DNA from: Lentzea sp. NEAU-D7
GTDB lineage: Bacteria; Actinomycetota; Actinomycetes; Mycobacteriales; Pseudonocardiaceae
DNA length: 64,000 nucleotides
Assembly: GCF_026242055.1 (NCBI RefSeq)
Contig: NZ_JAPJDL010000021.1
Coordinates: forward strand, 106,263-170,262
Direction of reading: 5' to 3'
Positions 1 through 8,806 of the stretch are shown here, piece after piece. Within the stretch, counting starts at the first letter, position 1. Each line of letters starts with the position of its first letter. The notes beneath the pieces are model-generated. The model was not told where the DNA came from. It did no database searches and saw nothing but the letters and a program-made list of their open reading frames with translations. Position numbers and translations under genes: made by a program.

Positions 1-1
1 C

Positions 2-997
2 CGCGCCGTGCTGATGCTGAGCGTGCCCCTCGCGTGGTGGATGGGAGTCCTCGACCTGCCGCAGCTCGTCGTCGTGAGCCTCGCGATCGGCGTGTGCACG
101 GTGTTCTTCGACGTCGCCTACCAGTCGTACCTGCCGTCACTGGTGAGACGTGACCAGCTCGTCGAGGGCAACTCGAAACTGCAGGCCAGCATGTCCGTGG
201 CCGAGGTATCGGGCCCGGCGATCGGCGGCTACGTGGCGCAGTTCCTCGGCGCGGCCAACGGCGTGCTCGCGACCGGCCTCGGCTACCTGAGCTCGGCGTT
301 CTTCCTGTTCCGGATCAGGAACGCGGAGCCGGTGCCGGAGCGCCACCCCGATCCGCACCTGCGCCGCGAGGTCATGGAGGGGCTGCGGTTCGTCTTCGGC
401 AACGCCACCCTGCGCAAGATCGTGGCCTGCACCGGCACGTCGAACTTCTTCCACGGCATCCAGAACGCCGTCAGCGTCCTGTTCCTGTTGCGGGTCGCCG
501 GGCTGAACGAGGGCACGGCGGGTCTGGTCTTCAGCGCGAGCGGTGTCGGCGGCGTGCTCGGCGCGATGGTCGCGCACCGGCTCGGAGTGCTGATCGGACA
601 GGCCAGGCTGATCTGGCTCGTACCGATGCTGACCTGGCCGTTCGTGCTGCTGATGCCGTTCACCAAGCCGGGCTGGGGCGTCGTGTTCGCGATGACGGGG
701 CTCGCGGTCAGCGCGTTCGGCGTCGTCGTCTACAACGTCGGCCAGGTGAGCTACCGGCAGGCGATCTGCCCCGACCACCTGCTGGGCCGGATGAACGCCT
801 CGATCCGCTGGGTGGTCTGGGGCGCGACACCGCTCGGCGCGCTGCTGGGCGGCGGGCTCGGTTCGTGGATCGGGATCGTGCCGACGCTGTGGATCTCGCT
901 CATCGGCTCGGTGGCCGGGATGGGGTGGGTGCTGTTCTCGCCGTTGCGGTCTATGCGGGACCTGCCGACCACGTCTAGCGTCGAGGCCCATGGCTGA
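2..997 (+). CDS. MFS transporter, 5' end outside the window
   Basis: C-terminal portion (about 331 residues) of a major facilitator superfamily exporter. The frame is open from base 2, so the first transmembrane segments lie upstream of the window. Visible are hydrophobic helices, the loop after V-V-V-S-L-A-I-G, a soluble linker around R-N-A-E-P-V-P-E-R and about six helices after it. The pattern resembles the EntS/macrolide-efflux (MFS_3) group, which exports siderophores or drugs from the cytoplasm; the substrate cannot be deduced. The stop overlaps the next gene by 8 bases (ATGGCTGA), so the two are probably co-transcribed and translationally coupled. Confidence 0.85.
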   Translation, partial: RAVLMLSVPLAWWMGVLDLPQLVVVSLAIGVCTVFFDVAYQSYLPSLVRRDQLVEGNSKLQASMSVAEVSGPAIGGYVAQFLGAANGVLATGLGYLSSAFFLFRIRNAEPVPERHPDPHLRREVMEGLRFVFGNATLRKIVACTGTSNFFHGIQNAVSVLFLLRVAGLNEGTAGLVFSASGVGGVLGAMVAHRLGVLIGQARLIWLVPMLTWPFVLLMPFTKPGWGVVFAMTGLAVSAFGVVVYNVGQVSYRQAICPDHLLGRMNASIRWVVWGATPLGALLGGGLGSWIGIVPTLWISLIGSVAGMGWVLFSPLRSMRDLPTTSSVEAHG

Positions 998-1874
998 TAC
1001 CACGGTGCTGCGGGACGGTCTCCACTTCGGCGAGGGACCACGACGCGGTCCCGACGGCCGCCTCTTCTACTCCGACTTCTACGCGGGCGAGGTGCACGCG
1101 CTCGACCTGACGACGGGCGAGGACGAGGTCGTCGTCGCGTTCGACGGCCAGCCCTCGGGCCTCGGCTGGCTGCCCGACGGACGCCTGCTCGTCGTGTCGA
1201 TGCTCGACCGGACGGTCCGCCGCCTCGAAGGCGACGACCTCGTCCTGCACGCCGACCTGTCGGACATCGCGACCTTCCACGCCAACGACATGCTCGTCGA
1301 CGCCGAGGGCCGCGCGTACGTAGGCAACTTCGGGTTCGACCTGCACGGCCTGATCGACGACGTCGGCATCCCGCGGCTGCTCGAACCGGACTTCGACCCG
1401 CAGGGCGCCGCGCTCGCCTTGGTCCAGCCCGACGGCTCCGTCAGCGTCGTCGCCGAGGACCTCAAGTTCCCGAACGGCATGGCGCTGCTGCCTGACCCGA
1501 CGGGCAAGTCCGAGAGCGGCAACATCCTCGTCGTCGCCGAGACCGTTGCGTTCAAACTCACTTCGTTTTCGGTCGACCGCAACGGATCGTTGCAAAACCG
1601 CAGGTTGTGGGCCGATGTGAAGGAGTTCGGCATCGCGCCGGACGGGATCGCGGGCGACGGCGACGGCGTGTGGGTGGCGCCGGCGTTGCAGCCGGCGGCG
1701 TTCCGGGTGACCGAGGGCGGCAAGATCACGCGCCGGGTCGAGACGACGCAGACGGTGTTCGCCGTCGCGGTCGTCGGCGATCATCTGGTGTGCCTGACGG
1801 CACCGGACTCGAACCCGAGCGTGGTCAAGCCGGAACGGCTCGGGAAGATCGAGATCTACCCGCTCGACCAGTAG
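990..1874 (+). CDS. SMP-30/gluconolactonase-type lactonase
   Basis: A 294-residue protein of the SMP-30/gluconolactonase/LRE beta-propeller family. Typical family signatures are the early F-G-E-G-P segment with a metal-ligand Glu, F-H-A-N-D-M near residue 95 and F-P-N-G-M near residue 160, which carry the divalent-metal ligands. Family members hydrolyse sugar lactones or other cyclic esters in the cytoplasm. The ATG lies inside the 3' end of the MFS gene, so the pair may import or export and then process one compound. It converges on dapF with 13 bases between stops. The substrate is unknown. Confidence 0.85.
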   Translation: MADTTVLRDGLHFGEGPRRGPDGRLFYSDFYAGEVHALDLTTGEDEVVVAFDGQPSGLGWLPDGRLLVVSMLDRTVRRLEGDDLVLHADLSDIATFHANDMLVDAEGRAYVGNFGFDLHGLIDDVGIPRLLEPDFDPQGAALALVQPDGSVSVVAEDLKFPNGMALLPDPTGKSESGNILVVAETVAFKLTSFSVDRNGSLQNRRLWADVKEFGIAPDGIAGDGDGVWVAPALQPAAFRVTEGGKITRRVETTQTVFAVAVVGDHLVCLTAPDSNPSVVKPERLGKIEIYPLDQ

Positions 1875-1887
1875 GCCGGGTCTCAGT

Positions 1888-2709
1888 TCACGCGAGGGCG
1901 TCCCACCAGGACTTGTCGAGCTCGCCGCGTGCGACGAGCACGGCAGGTCCGGTGAGCGTCGACGTCGTCGGCTCGATGGTCACGAAGACCTGGCCGCCGA
2001 GGACGTCGACGGTCGCCGAGCCGGTGGTCCTGCCCTGGCCCGCGAGCCAGGAGGCGACGCACGCGACCGTGCCGGTGCCGCACGAGCGGGTCTCGCCGAC
2101 GCCGCGCTCGTAGACGCGCATGCGCAACGCGCCGCCCTGAGCCGACTCGGCGTCGATCACGTTGATGAGCTCGACGTTCACGCCGTGCGGGAACATCACC
2201 GGGTCGAAGCCGGGCGGCACGGTCAGGTCGAAGCTGCTGACGGGGACGTCGGTGACGCACGCCAGGTGCGGGTTGCCGACGTCGACCGCGAAGCCGCCGA
2301 TGCCGGCGCCGCCGACCGCGGCGATGGACGTGCCGGTGACCCGTGCGGGGCCCATGTCGTTCGTGACGGAGCCGTCCGGGTGCGTTGTGACCGTCTTGTT
2401 CCCCGCGCGGGTGGCGACGACGAACGAGCCCTGCGGCTGGTGACCCGCGTCGACCAGGTAGCGGGCGAAGACGCGCAGGCCGTTGCCGCACATCTCGGCG
2501 ATGGAGCCGTCGGCGTTGCGGTAGTCCATGAACCACTCGGCCCCGGACTCGGCGCCGGCCCGCACGACGCGCAGCACGCCGTCCGCGCCCAGGCCGCGCT
2601 GCCGGTCGCACAGCGCCTGCACGCGGGCGACGGTCAGGTCCAGCTGGTCATCGAGGTCGGGCAGGACGACGAAGTCGTTCTCCGTGCCGTGCCCCTTCAC
2701 GAACTCCAC
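1888..2709 (-). CDS. dapF: diaminopimelate epimerase
   Basis: A 273-residue DapF, which interconverts LL- and meso-diaminopimelate for lysine and peptidoglycan synthesis in the cytoplasm. Both catalytic-cysteine segments are present: A-E-M-C-G-N-G-L-R-V-F in the N-terminal half and R-S-C-G-T-G-T-V-A-C-V in the C-terminal half. The N-terminal K-G-H-G-T-E-N-D-F-V replaces the more usual M-x-G-x-G-N-D-F motif and is typical of actinobacteria. The ATG overlaps the end of miaA by 13 bases, so it is the last gene of a miaA-dapF operon, the same order as in M. tuberculosis (Rv2727c-Rv2726c). Confidence 0.97.
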   Translation of the reverse strand: MEFVKGHGTENDFVVLPDLDDQLDLTVARVQALCDRQRGLGADGVLRVVRAGAESGAEWFMDYRNADGSIAEMCGNGLRVFARYLVDAGHQPQGSFVVATRAGNKTVTTHPDGSVTNDMGPARVTGTSIAAVGGAGIGGFAVDVGNPHLACVTDVPVSSFDLTVPPGFDPVMFPHGVNVELINVIDAESAQGGALRMRVYERGVGETRSCGTGTVACVASWLAGQGRTTGSATVDVLGGQVFVTIEPTTSTLTGPAVLVARGELDKSWWDALA

Positions 2710-3605
2710 GGGACCAGGCTACCGGCGGCGTCCAAGAGATCCGGCCGAGCACCGTCGAGCCAGGTGATGCGCTGGTCGCGCCGGAACCACGACCGCTGCC
2801 TCCGCACGAACCGCCGGGTGGCGCGTTTGGTCTCCTCCGCGGCGAAGTCGATCGTGCAGGCTCCGTCCATTGCGGACAGCACCTGCTGGTAGCCCAGGGC
2901 GCGCGAGGCGGTCTTGCCCTCGCGCAGGCCGATCCGGACGAGGGCGCGCACCTCGGCTTCCAGCCCGCCGGCGAACATCTGGTCGACCCGCAGGTCGACC
3001 CGCGCGTCCAGTTCGGACACCTCGCGGTCGACGCCGATCTGGACGGTGCCGTAGCGCGCGGGGCCGGGCTTGGGGAGGTTCGCCGAGAACGGTTGCCCCG
3101 TCAGCTCGATGACCTCCAGCGCGCGCACGATGCGACGGCCGTTGGACGGCAGGATCGCGATCGCGGCGGCCGGGTCGAGCTCCCGCAGGCGCCGGTGCAA
3201 CGCCTCGGAGCCCTCCGCGGCCAGTTCGGCTTCGAAGCGCAGGCGCACCGCGTCGTCGGTGCCGGGGAACTTCAGGTCGTCGAGCACCGCCTGCACGTAG
3301 AGCCCCGAACCACCGACGAGGATCGGCGGGCGCCCCGACGCGAGCAGCTCCTCGACGACGGCCCGCGTCTGGCGCTGGTAGGCGGCCACGGACGCCGTCT
3401 CGGTGACGGACAGGACGTCGAACAGGTGGTGCGGCACGCCCCGGCGCTCGGAGACGGGCATCTTCGCCGTGCCGATGTCCATGCCGCGGTAGAGCTGCAT
3501 GGCGTCCGCGTTGACGACCTCTCCCCCGAACCGCTCCGCGAGCGCGACGGCGAGGTCGGACTTGCCGGTCGCGGTGGGTCCGACGACGGCGATGGGCGTG
3601 ATCAA
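2697..3605 (-). CDS. miaA: tRNA dimethylallyltransferase
   Basis: MiaA transfers a dimethylallyl group to N6 of A37 in tRNAs that read UNN codons. The P-loop G-P-T-A-T-G-K-S near the N-terminus and the segment N-A-D-A-M-Q-L-Y-R-G-M-D-I-G-T-A-K are diagnostic. I place the start at a TTG (3605), giving 302 residues; the TTG shares the tetramer TTGA with the stop of the preceding gene, so translation is coupled. An in-frame extension upstream to 3707 is open but lies inside the neighbour and is Arg-rich in the manner of shadow translation. MiaB, which acts on the same adenosine, is encoded 3.6 kb away in the same block. Confidence 0.95.
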   Translation of the reverse strand: MITPIAVVGPTATGKSDLAVALAERFGGEVVNADAMQLYRGMDIGTAKMPVSERRGVPHHLFDVLSVTETASVAAYQRQTRAVVEELLASGRPPILVGGSGLYVQAVLDDLKFPGTDDAVRLRFEAELAAEGSEALHRRLRELDPAAAIAILPSNGRRIVRALEVIELTGQPFSANLPKPGPARYGTVQIGVDREVSELDARVDLRVDQMFAGGLEAEVRALVRIGLREGKTASRALGYQQVLSAMDGACTIDFAAEETKRATRRFVRRQRSWFRRDQRITWLDGARPDLLDAAGSLVPWSS

Positions 3606-4282
3606 GGGCGCTCCCAGACAGCGACGTGGTAGCCCACGCCGAACGGTGCGAAGAACTCGGCTCCGGAGCAGCGCCACGGTCCGGGCACGCCGGCGAGGAC
3701 CTGCCACGCCGCGCGGCCCTGCGCACCCAGCTCGCGGGCGAGGTCGAGGTCGAGGCCGAGCAGGGCGTCCACATCGGCGTTGGCCAGCGAAGTGTGGACC
3801 AAAGAGTCGAAAGGTCCCGAACGCTCGTCGTCGGAACCGGGCGAGCGGGGGCCGTGGCGGGTGGAGCCGTCACCGAGGACCAGCAAGCCGCAGTCCTCCT
3901 CCGCCAGTTGCCGTCCAAACGAGACACAGGCGGAAGCGGGCAGGTCACGGGGCACGAGTTCAACGCGTGACACCTCGACTGCGCAGCGTTCGCGCAGCCA
4001 CGCGGTGACCAGCACCGGCAGCGGAACGGTGGCGTCCGGCGGCAGGTCACCGCCGAGTGACACCGGCACGTCGACCCCATAACCGAGGAATGTTCCCGAC
4101 AACGGCGGCACGTACGTGGCACGACCACCGTCGCCCACCGCCACCGCGACCCACGGGCCGGGCAGTTTTCCTGCTGCGGCAAGGGTTGCGGCGCGCACGG
4201 GCTCGGTTTCGAGGGCGGCTCCCACGACCAGTTCTGGCACCAGGAGGGGTGGGTGCGGCACCACCACAGCGCGGGTGATCAC
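3602..4282 (-). CDS. LigB-like class III extradiol dioxygenase fold protein (Rv2728c-like)
   Basis: A 226-residue protein with the N-terminal V-V-P-H-P-P-L-L-V-P-E-L that is typical of the catalytic LigB/class III extradiol dioxygenase fold. The remaining iron ligands are not obvious, so I do not claim ring cleavage. Orthologues sit just upstream of miaA in many actinobacteria (Rv2728c in M. tuberculosis, from memory) and have no assigned function. It starts at GTG with no clear ribosome-binding site and its stop overlaps the miaA TTG by four bases. It is the first gene of the miaA-dapF operon; the upstream region is shared with the divergent DUF349 gene. Confidence 0.75.
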   Translation of the reverse strand: MITRAVVVPHPPLLVPELVVGAALETEPVRAATLAAAGKLPGPWVAVAVGDGGRATYVPPLSGTFLGYGVDVPVSLGGDLPPDATVPLPVLVTAWLRERCAVEVSRVELVPRDLPASACVSFGRQLAEEDCGLLVLGDGSTRHGPRSPGSDDERSGPFDSLVHTSLANADVDALLGLDLDLARELGAQGRAAWQVLAGVPGPWRCSGAEFFAPFGVGYHVAVWERP

Positions 4283-4393
4283 AACGAACGAGGCTACCTA
4301 TCGTGGACTCCCAGTACCGAGTCGAGCTCTGACCTGTTTGAATGCGCGCGGGGAACTGGGGACGGGAGACCCTCCAGCGCCCGTATTGCATCG

Positions 4394-4431
4394 GCCCCGC
4401 CAACGGCGGGGCGCCCGTGGCAGGCACGGGC
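4394..4431 (+). promoter_or_regulatory. two adjacent hairpins in the DUF349 leader
   Basis: Two perfect stem-loops lie side by side just before the DUF349 ribosome-binding site: an 8-bp stem with a 3-base loop (4394-4401 with 4405-4412), and a 7-bp stem with a 5-base loop (4413-4419 with 4425-4431). The Shine-Dalgarno GGGAGGAA starts near 4439. No riboswitch class was recognised. The position suggests a role in translation or mRNA stability of the downstream gene, which is inference. Confidence 0.4.
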
Positions 4432-4452
4432 GTCAGATGGGAGGAACCGGCG

Positions 4453-5799
4453 ATGTCGGAGCAGGACAGCACACCGGAGGCCGTGGCGCAGGCCACCCCC
4501 GTGGAGGTCGTAGCCGAGGGTGTGGTCGAGGAAACGCCGAAGGAGACCGCGCAGGCGACGCCTCCGGCCGTCCCCGTGGCGTCGGACCACCCTGACCGCT
4601 GGGGGCGCGTGGACGCCGACGGCACCGTGTACGTGAAGACCGAGGACGGCGAACGTGCTGTCGGGTCGTGGCAGGCCGGTGAGCCGGTCGAGGGCCTCGC
4701 GCACTTCGCGCGGCGCTTCGACGACCTGCGCACCGAGGTCGAGCTGCTCGTGTCGCGGCTCAAGTCCGGCGCCGGTGACCCCAAGCACGCCCTGACCAGC
4801 GCGAAGCACGTCAAGGAGCAGCTGGCCGAGGCCGCCGTCGTCGGTGACCTCAAGGCGCTGGCCGCCCGCGTCGAGTACGTGCTGGTGCAGGCCGAGGCCG
4901 GCATGGAGAAGGCGAAGGAGGCCAAGGAGGCCGCCCGAGCCCAGTCCGTGGCGCGCAAGCAGGCGCTGGTCGACGAGGCCGAGTCGATCGCGAACGAGTC
5001 GACCCAGTGGAAGGTCGCGGGCGACCGGCTGCGCCAGATCCTCGACGAGTGGAAGACCATCCGCGGCGTCGACCGCAAGACCGACGAGCAGCTGTGGCGC
5101 CGGTTCTCGAAGGCGCGCGACGCGTTCAACCGCCGCCGCGGCTCGCACTTCGCGGACCTCGACCGCCAGCGCTCGGTGGCGAAGACCTCCAAGCAGTCGC
5201 TGGTCGAGGAGGCCGAGAAGCTCGTCGACTCCGACGACTGGGGCCCCACGGCCGCTCGCTACAAGGAGCTGATGGTCGAGTGGAAGGCCGCCGGGCGTGC
5301 GCCCAAGGAGGCCGACGACGCGCTGTGGCAGCGTTTCCGGGCCGCGCAGGACGCGTTCTTCCAGAAGCGCTCCGAGGCGTTCAGCGAGCGGGACGCCGAG
5401 TTCACGGCCAACGCGAAGCTGAAGGAGGAGCTGCTCGCCGAGGCCGAGGGCATCGACCCGACGGGTGACCTGGAGGCGGCGCGCAACCAGCTCTACAAGA
5501 TCCAGGAGCGCTGGGACGCGATCGGCAAGGTGCCGCGCGAGCGCATCCGCGAGCTCGAGGGCAAGCTCCGCGCCATCGAGGAGCGGGTTCGCGGCGCGGT
5601 CGACGCCCAGTGGCGCCGGTCCGACCCCGAGGCCGAGGCCAGGGTCGCGCAGTTCCGCGAGCGCGTGGAGCAGTTCGAGGCGCAGGCCGCGAAGGCCCGT
5701 GCCGCGGGCGACAAGCGCCGCACCGAGCAGGCCGAGGCGCAGGCCGCCCAGTGGCGCGAGTGGCTCGCGGCCGCTGAGCAGGCTCTGGCGACCCGCTAG
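4453..5799 (+). CDS. DUF349 domain protein
   Basis: A 448-residue acidic and basic, largely alpha-helical protein with several tandem DUF349 helical repeats (recurring W-K/E-W-K-x-A-G and L-W-x-R-F-x-x-A-x-D-x-F patterns from about residue 170 to 370) and coiled-coil ends. The start is the ATG at 4453, preceded by GGGAGGAA; the longer open frame from 4342 lacks a ribosome-binding site and runs through the leader hairpins. Orthologues lie between miaA and miaB in mycobacteria (Rv2731, from memory). The function in actinobacteria is unknown. A strong terminator follows the stop. Confidence 0.9.
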   Translation: MSEQDSTPEAVAQATPVEVVAEGVVEETPKETAQATPPAVPVASDHPDRWGRVDADGTVYVKTEDGERAVGSWQAGEPVEGLAHFARRFDDLRTEVELLVSRLKSGAGDPKHALTSAKHVKEQLAEAAVVGDLKALAARVEYVLVQAEAGMEKAKEAKEAARAQSVARKQALVDEAESIANESTQWKVAGDRLRQILDEWKTIRGVDRKTDEQLWRRFSKARDAFNRRRGSHFADLDRQRSVAKTSKQSLVEEAEKLVDSDDWGPTAARYKELMVEWKAAGRAPKEADDALWQRFRAAQDAFFQKRSEAFSERDAEFTANAKLKEELLAEAEGIDPTGDLEAARNQLYKIQERWDAIGKVPRERIRELEGKLRAIEERVRGAVDAQWRRSDPEAEARVAQFRERVEQFEAQAAKARAAGDKRRTEQAEAQAAQWREWLAAAEQALATR

Positions 5800-5809
5800 T
5801 TCATCACGG

Positions 5810-5848
5810 CCTGAGGGCCTCTCTCCCGTGCGGAGAGAGGCCCTCAGG
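5810..5848. terminator. bidirectional terminator between DUF349 and lectin genes
   Basis: A perfect 17-bp inverted repeat (5810-5826 with 5832-5848) with a 5-base loop lies between two convergent genes, 11 bases after the DUF349 stop and 6 bases before the stop of the reverse-strand gene. There is no long T tract, as is common in actinobacteria. Confidence 0.9.
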
Positions 5849-5853
5849 CGTTT

Positions 5854-6702
5854 CTAGCGGGCAATGCGCCACTTCTGGTCGGCTCGGCCCGTGCACAGCG
5901 ACACGATGAGCCAGGTGCCGTTGTCGTACGAGCCGTCGTTCGCGGTTCCCAGGCAACGGCCGGACGCCACGTGCGCGAGCTGACTGGCGTTCACGACCTG
6001 CCACAGCTGGGCGTCGTTGCTCCACGAGCACGCGTTCGCCTTGATGTGCTCGCCGAAGTTCTCCTGGAACACCGGCTCCATGCAGAGGTTCCCGCGCTGG
6101 TTGCGGATGCGGAACACGGCGTGGTTCGAGTCGGAGAACTCCCTCGCCCAGAACGGCTGGAAGCTGGTGTCGTCGCCCGGCGGATGCCGTTCCCACATCA
6201 CGACGTCGTTCCAGCTGTTCTCGTAGAAGTCCGCGGCCCGCTGGTCGTTGCCGGCGGGCACCAGGTACCCCGGGCCGTCGGTCGCGGGCTTCGTCGGGCC
6301 CGGCGGTGGTGGCGGAGGTGGTGGCACCAGGGTCGTGGGGACGGGCACCGGCTTCACCGTCCGCCGATCACCGGTCGGCACCGGGCCCGCGGTCACCGCC
6401 GAGGTGGCCGTCGCCGGTGACGAACCCTCCGCCGTGGTGGTGGCGGTCGAGAGCAACGGCGGAGTGGACACCGGCGCGTTCGCGGAAGCCTGCTGCCCGC
6501 CGGCCTTCTTCAGGTGCACAGCGACAACGACGGCCACGGCCAGTGCGACCACCACTCCGATGACGATGGCGGCACGGCCGAGACGGGACGGAGCCTTCCG
6601 CTGCTCACCGACGACCACGCTGCCCACCGAGTGCGCCTGCACGACCGTGCCGCTGATGTCGCCGTGCGTGGTGTTCGCGCTGCCGTCCACCGCATCCGTC
6701 AC
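5854..6702 (-). CDS. membrane-anchored ricin-type (RICIN) lectin-like protein
   Basis: A 282-residue protein in four parts: a short N-terminal segment (about 1-35) containing G-D-I-S-G-T-V-V-Q-A-H-S-V-G; a single transmembrane helix (about 44-66, rich in V/A); a low-complexity Thr/Pro linker; and a C-terminal beta-trefoil-like region. The last part has the repeat features of ricin B-type lectins: R-N-Q-R-G-N-L-C-M-E, Q-L-W-Q-V, S-G-R-C-L-G-T and a terminal Q-K-W-R-I. I infer a surface-exposed carbohydrate-binding protein with a short cytoplasmic tail. The D-I-S-G-T-V-V-Q-A type strand motif is one I associate with actinobacterial NB-ARC/conflict-type proteins; this is recollection, not a search. 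It is separate from the neighbouring mia genes. Confidence 0.7.
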   Translation of the reverse strand: MTDAVDGSANTTHGDISGTVVQAHSVGSVVVGEQRKAPSRLGRAAIVIGVVVALAVAVVVAVHLKKAGGQQASANAPVSTPPLLSTATTTAEGSSPATATSAVTAGPVPTGDRRTVKPVPVPTTLVPPPPPPPPGPTKPATDGPGYLVPAGNDQRAADFYENSWNDVVMWERHPPGDDTSFQPFWAREFSDSNHAVFRIRNQRGNLCMEPVFQENFGEHIKANACSWSNDAQLWQVVNASQLAHVASGRCLGTANDGSYDNGTWLIVSLCTGRADQKWRIAR

Positions 6703-6733
6703 GCCCAGCGAATCGAGGGCGCGCGGAGATTCA

Positions 6734-7201
6734 TTACAGCTGCGGCGGTCGCGACGCCGCGATCTTCACCCACTTCACCAGGAGCACGATCACCGCGATC
6801 GCCGCGATGATCAACCCGATGCCGGGGCCGGGACCGATGGTCTTGTTGCTCGTCGTCGTCTGCTGCGTCCAGATCGACAGCACGCCGATGATCGACCCGG
6901 CGAACAGGCCCAGCGAGCACACCCACGCGAGGCCCCAGCGCCGCACCGCGAGCGTGATGCCGGAACCGAGCACACCGACGCCCAGCGCGAGGTACGAGAA
7001 CAACCTCGGCAGGAACAGCTCCGACTCGCCGAGCACGACCGCGAGCCCCGTGTGCTCCCCGACCCACGGCAGGATCAGCGAGACCAGCAGCGCCAGCACG
7101 GCGATCGAGATGGTCAGCGCGCCCGTACCGGGGTCGATGCGCTTGGCCGCCTGGTGTTCGACGGCGTCGATCTCCTTGCGCAAGAAGTCCTCATCACTCA
7201 C
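6734..7201 (-). CDS. small integral membrane protein (Rv2732c-like)
   Basis: About 155 residues: a charged cytoplasmic N-terminus (D-E-D-F-L-R-K-E-I-D-A-V-E), then four hydrophobic helices, with a T/S/N-rich loop Q-Q-T-T-T-S-N-K before the last. It matches the position and size of the conserved transmembrane protein that follows miaB in mycobacteria (Rv2732c). I chose the GTG at 7201 because it overlaps the miaB stop as GTGA; a start at 7213 would add four residues. No function is known. It is translationally coupled to miaB and may be the end of that transcript. Confidence 0.75.
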   Translation of the reverse strand: MSDEDFLRKEIDAVEHQAAKRIDPGTGALTISIAVLALLVSLILPWVGEHTGLAVVLGESELFLPRLFSYLALGVGVLGSGITLAVRRWGLAWVCSLGLFAGSIIGVLSIWTQQTTTSNKTIGPGPGIGLIIAAIAVIVLLVKWVKIAASRPPQL

Positions 7202-8679
7202 TGGGCCGCGCACCCCGAGACGGCGGGAAGCGGTTCGGGCGCCCCGAACGACGGCAGACCGAGGCCGATGCCCGCGGTCTTGGGCTTGATGCCGGCCTCG
7301 GAACGGTCACCGGCCTTGGTGCGGCGCCACGACAGCGGTTCGCCGTCCGCGACGAGGTAGTGCGGGGCCGCGTACGTCACGACCGTCTCGACGACGTCGC
7401 CAGGACGCGGAACCGTCGTTCCCGGCGCGAAGTGCACGAGCCGTCCGTCGCGCGCACGGCCGCTCATGCGGTGCGTCTCGGCGTCGCGCTTGCCTTCGCC
7501 CGTGGCGACGAGGACCTCGACCGTGCGGCCGACCTGCTCGAGGTTCAGCGAGTGCGTCATCTCGTTCTGCAGCGCCACGAGCCGGTCGAAGCGCTCCTGC
7601 ACGACGGCCTTGGGCAGCTGGTCCGGCAGGTCCGCGGCCGGGGTGCCGGGGCGCTTGGAGTACTGGAACGTGAACGCCGACGAGAAACGGGCCTGGCGCA
7701 CGACGTCGAGCGTGCCCTGGAAGTCCTCTTCGGTCTCACCGGGGAAGCCGACGATGATGTCCGTGGTGATCGCGGCGTCCGGCATGGCGGCGCGGACCTT
7801 CTCGATGATCCCCAGGTACTTCTCGGTGCGGTACGAGCGGCGCATCGCCTTGAGCAGGCGGTCGGAGCCGGACTGCAGCGGCATGTGCAGGCTGTGGCAC
7901 ACCGCCGGCGTCTCGGCCATGGCGGCGATGACGTCGTCGGTGAAGTCCTTGGGGTGCGGCGAGGTGAAGCGCACGCGCTCCAGGCCGTCGATCTCGCCGC
8001 AGGCGCGCAGCAGCTTGCCGAACGCGAGCCGGTCGCCGAACTCGACGCCGTAGGAGTTGACGTTCTGCCCCAGCAACGTCACCTCCAGCACGCCCTCGTC
8101 CACGAGCGTCTGCACCTCGGCCAGCACGTCGCCGGGACGGCGGTCCTTCTCCTTGCCGCGCAACGACGGCACGATGCAGAACGTGCAGGTGTTGTTGCAC
8201 CCCACCGAGATCGACACCCAGCCCGAGTAGGCGGAGTCGCGCGCGGCGGGCAGCGACGACGGGAACGTCTCCAGCGCGTCGAGGATCTCGACCTGCGCCT
8301 CGGAGTTGTGGCGGGCGCGTTCGAGCAGCACCGGCAGCGAGCCGATGTTGTGCGTGCCGAACACGACGTCCACCCACGGGGCGCGCCGGACGATCTCGCT
8401 GCGGTCCTTCTGCGCGAGGCAGCCGCCGACCGCGATCTGCATGCCGGGCTTCGCCGCCTTCTGCGGGGCGAGGTGGCCGAGCGTGCCGTACAGCTTGTTG
8501 TCGGCGTTCTCGCGGACCGCGCAGGTGTTGAAGACGACGACGTCGGCCTGCTCGGCCTCGTTGGCCCGCTCGTAGCCCGCGTCTTCGAGCAGACCGGCGA
8601 GCCGCTCGGAGTCGTGCACGTTCATCTGGCACCCGAACGTGCGGATCTGGAAGCTCTTGCGAACCTGCGCGGTACTCAC
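7198..8679 (-). CDS. miaB: tRNA-2-methylthio-N6-dimethylallyladenosine synthase
   Basis: A 493-residue radical-SAM methylthiotransferase that adds a methylthio group to i6A37 of tRNA. The N-terminal domain contributes three cluster cysteines (first in R-T-F-G-C-Q-M-N-V-H-D-S-E). The radical-SAM motif C-x3-C-x2-C is in G-C-N-N-T-C-T-F-C-I-V-P. A TRAM domain ends the protein. The GTG at 8679 gives an N-terminus that aligns with the family; the open frame runs on upstream to 8910 but that extension overlaps the divergent gene. It works on the product of MiaA encoded in the same block. Confidence 0.96.
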   Translation of the reverse strand: MSTAQVRKSFQIRTFGCQMNVHDSERLAGLLEDAGYERANEAEQADVVVFNTCAVRENADNKLYGTLGHLAPQKAAKPGMQIAVGGCLAQKDRSEIVRRAPWVDVVFGTHNIGSLPVLLERARHNSEAQVEILDALETFPSSLPAARDSAYSGWVSISVGCNNTCTFCIVPSLRGKEKDRRPGDVLAEVQTLVDEGVLEVTLLGQNVNSYGVEFGDRLAFGKLLRACGEIDGLERVRFTSPHPKDFTDDVIAAMAETPAVCHSLHMPLQSGSDRLLKAMRRSYRTEKYLGIIEKVRAAMPDAAITTDIIVGFPGETEEDFQGTLDVVRQARFSSAFTFQYSKRPGTPAADLPDQLPKAVVQERFDRLVALQNEMTHSLNLEQVGRTVEVLVATGEGKRDAETHRMSGRARDGRLVHFAPGTTVPRPGDVVETVVTYAAPHYLVADGEPLSWRRTKAGDRSEAGIKPKTAGIGLGLPSFGAPEPLPAVSGCAAQ

Positions 8680-8806
8680 ACGAACACGATAACCCCTGGT
8701 CAGTGGCCCGAGTTTCGCGGACCGCACAAAGCCGGGCCCATCCGCACCGTGACCAGGCAGGACCTTCGTCGGGTGCAAGCGCGCACCGCCCCCGTGGCAC
8801 GATGCG

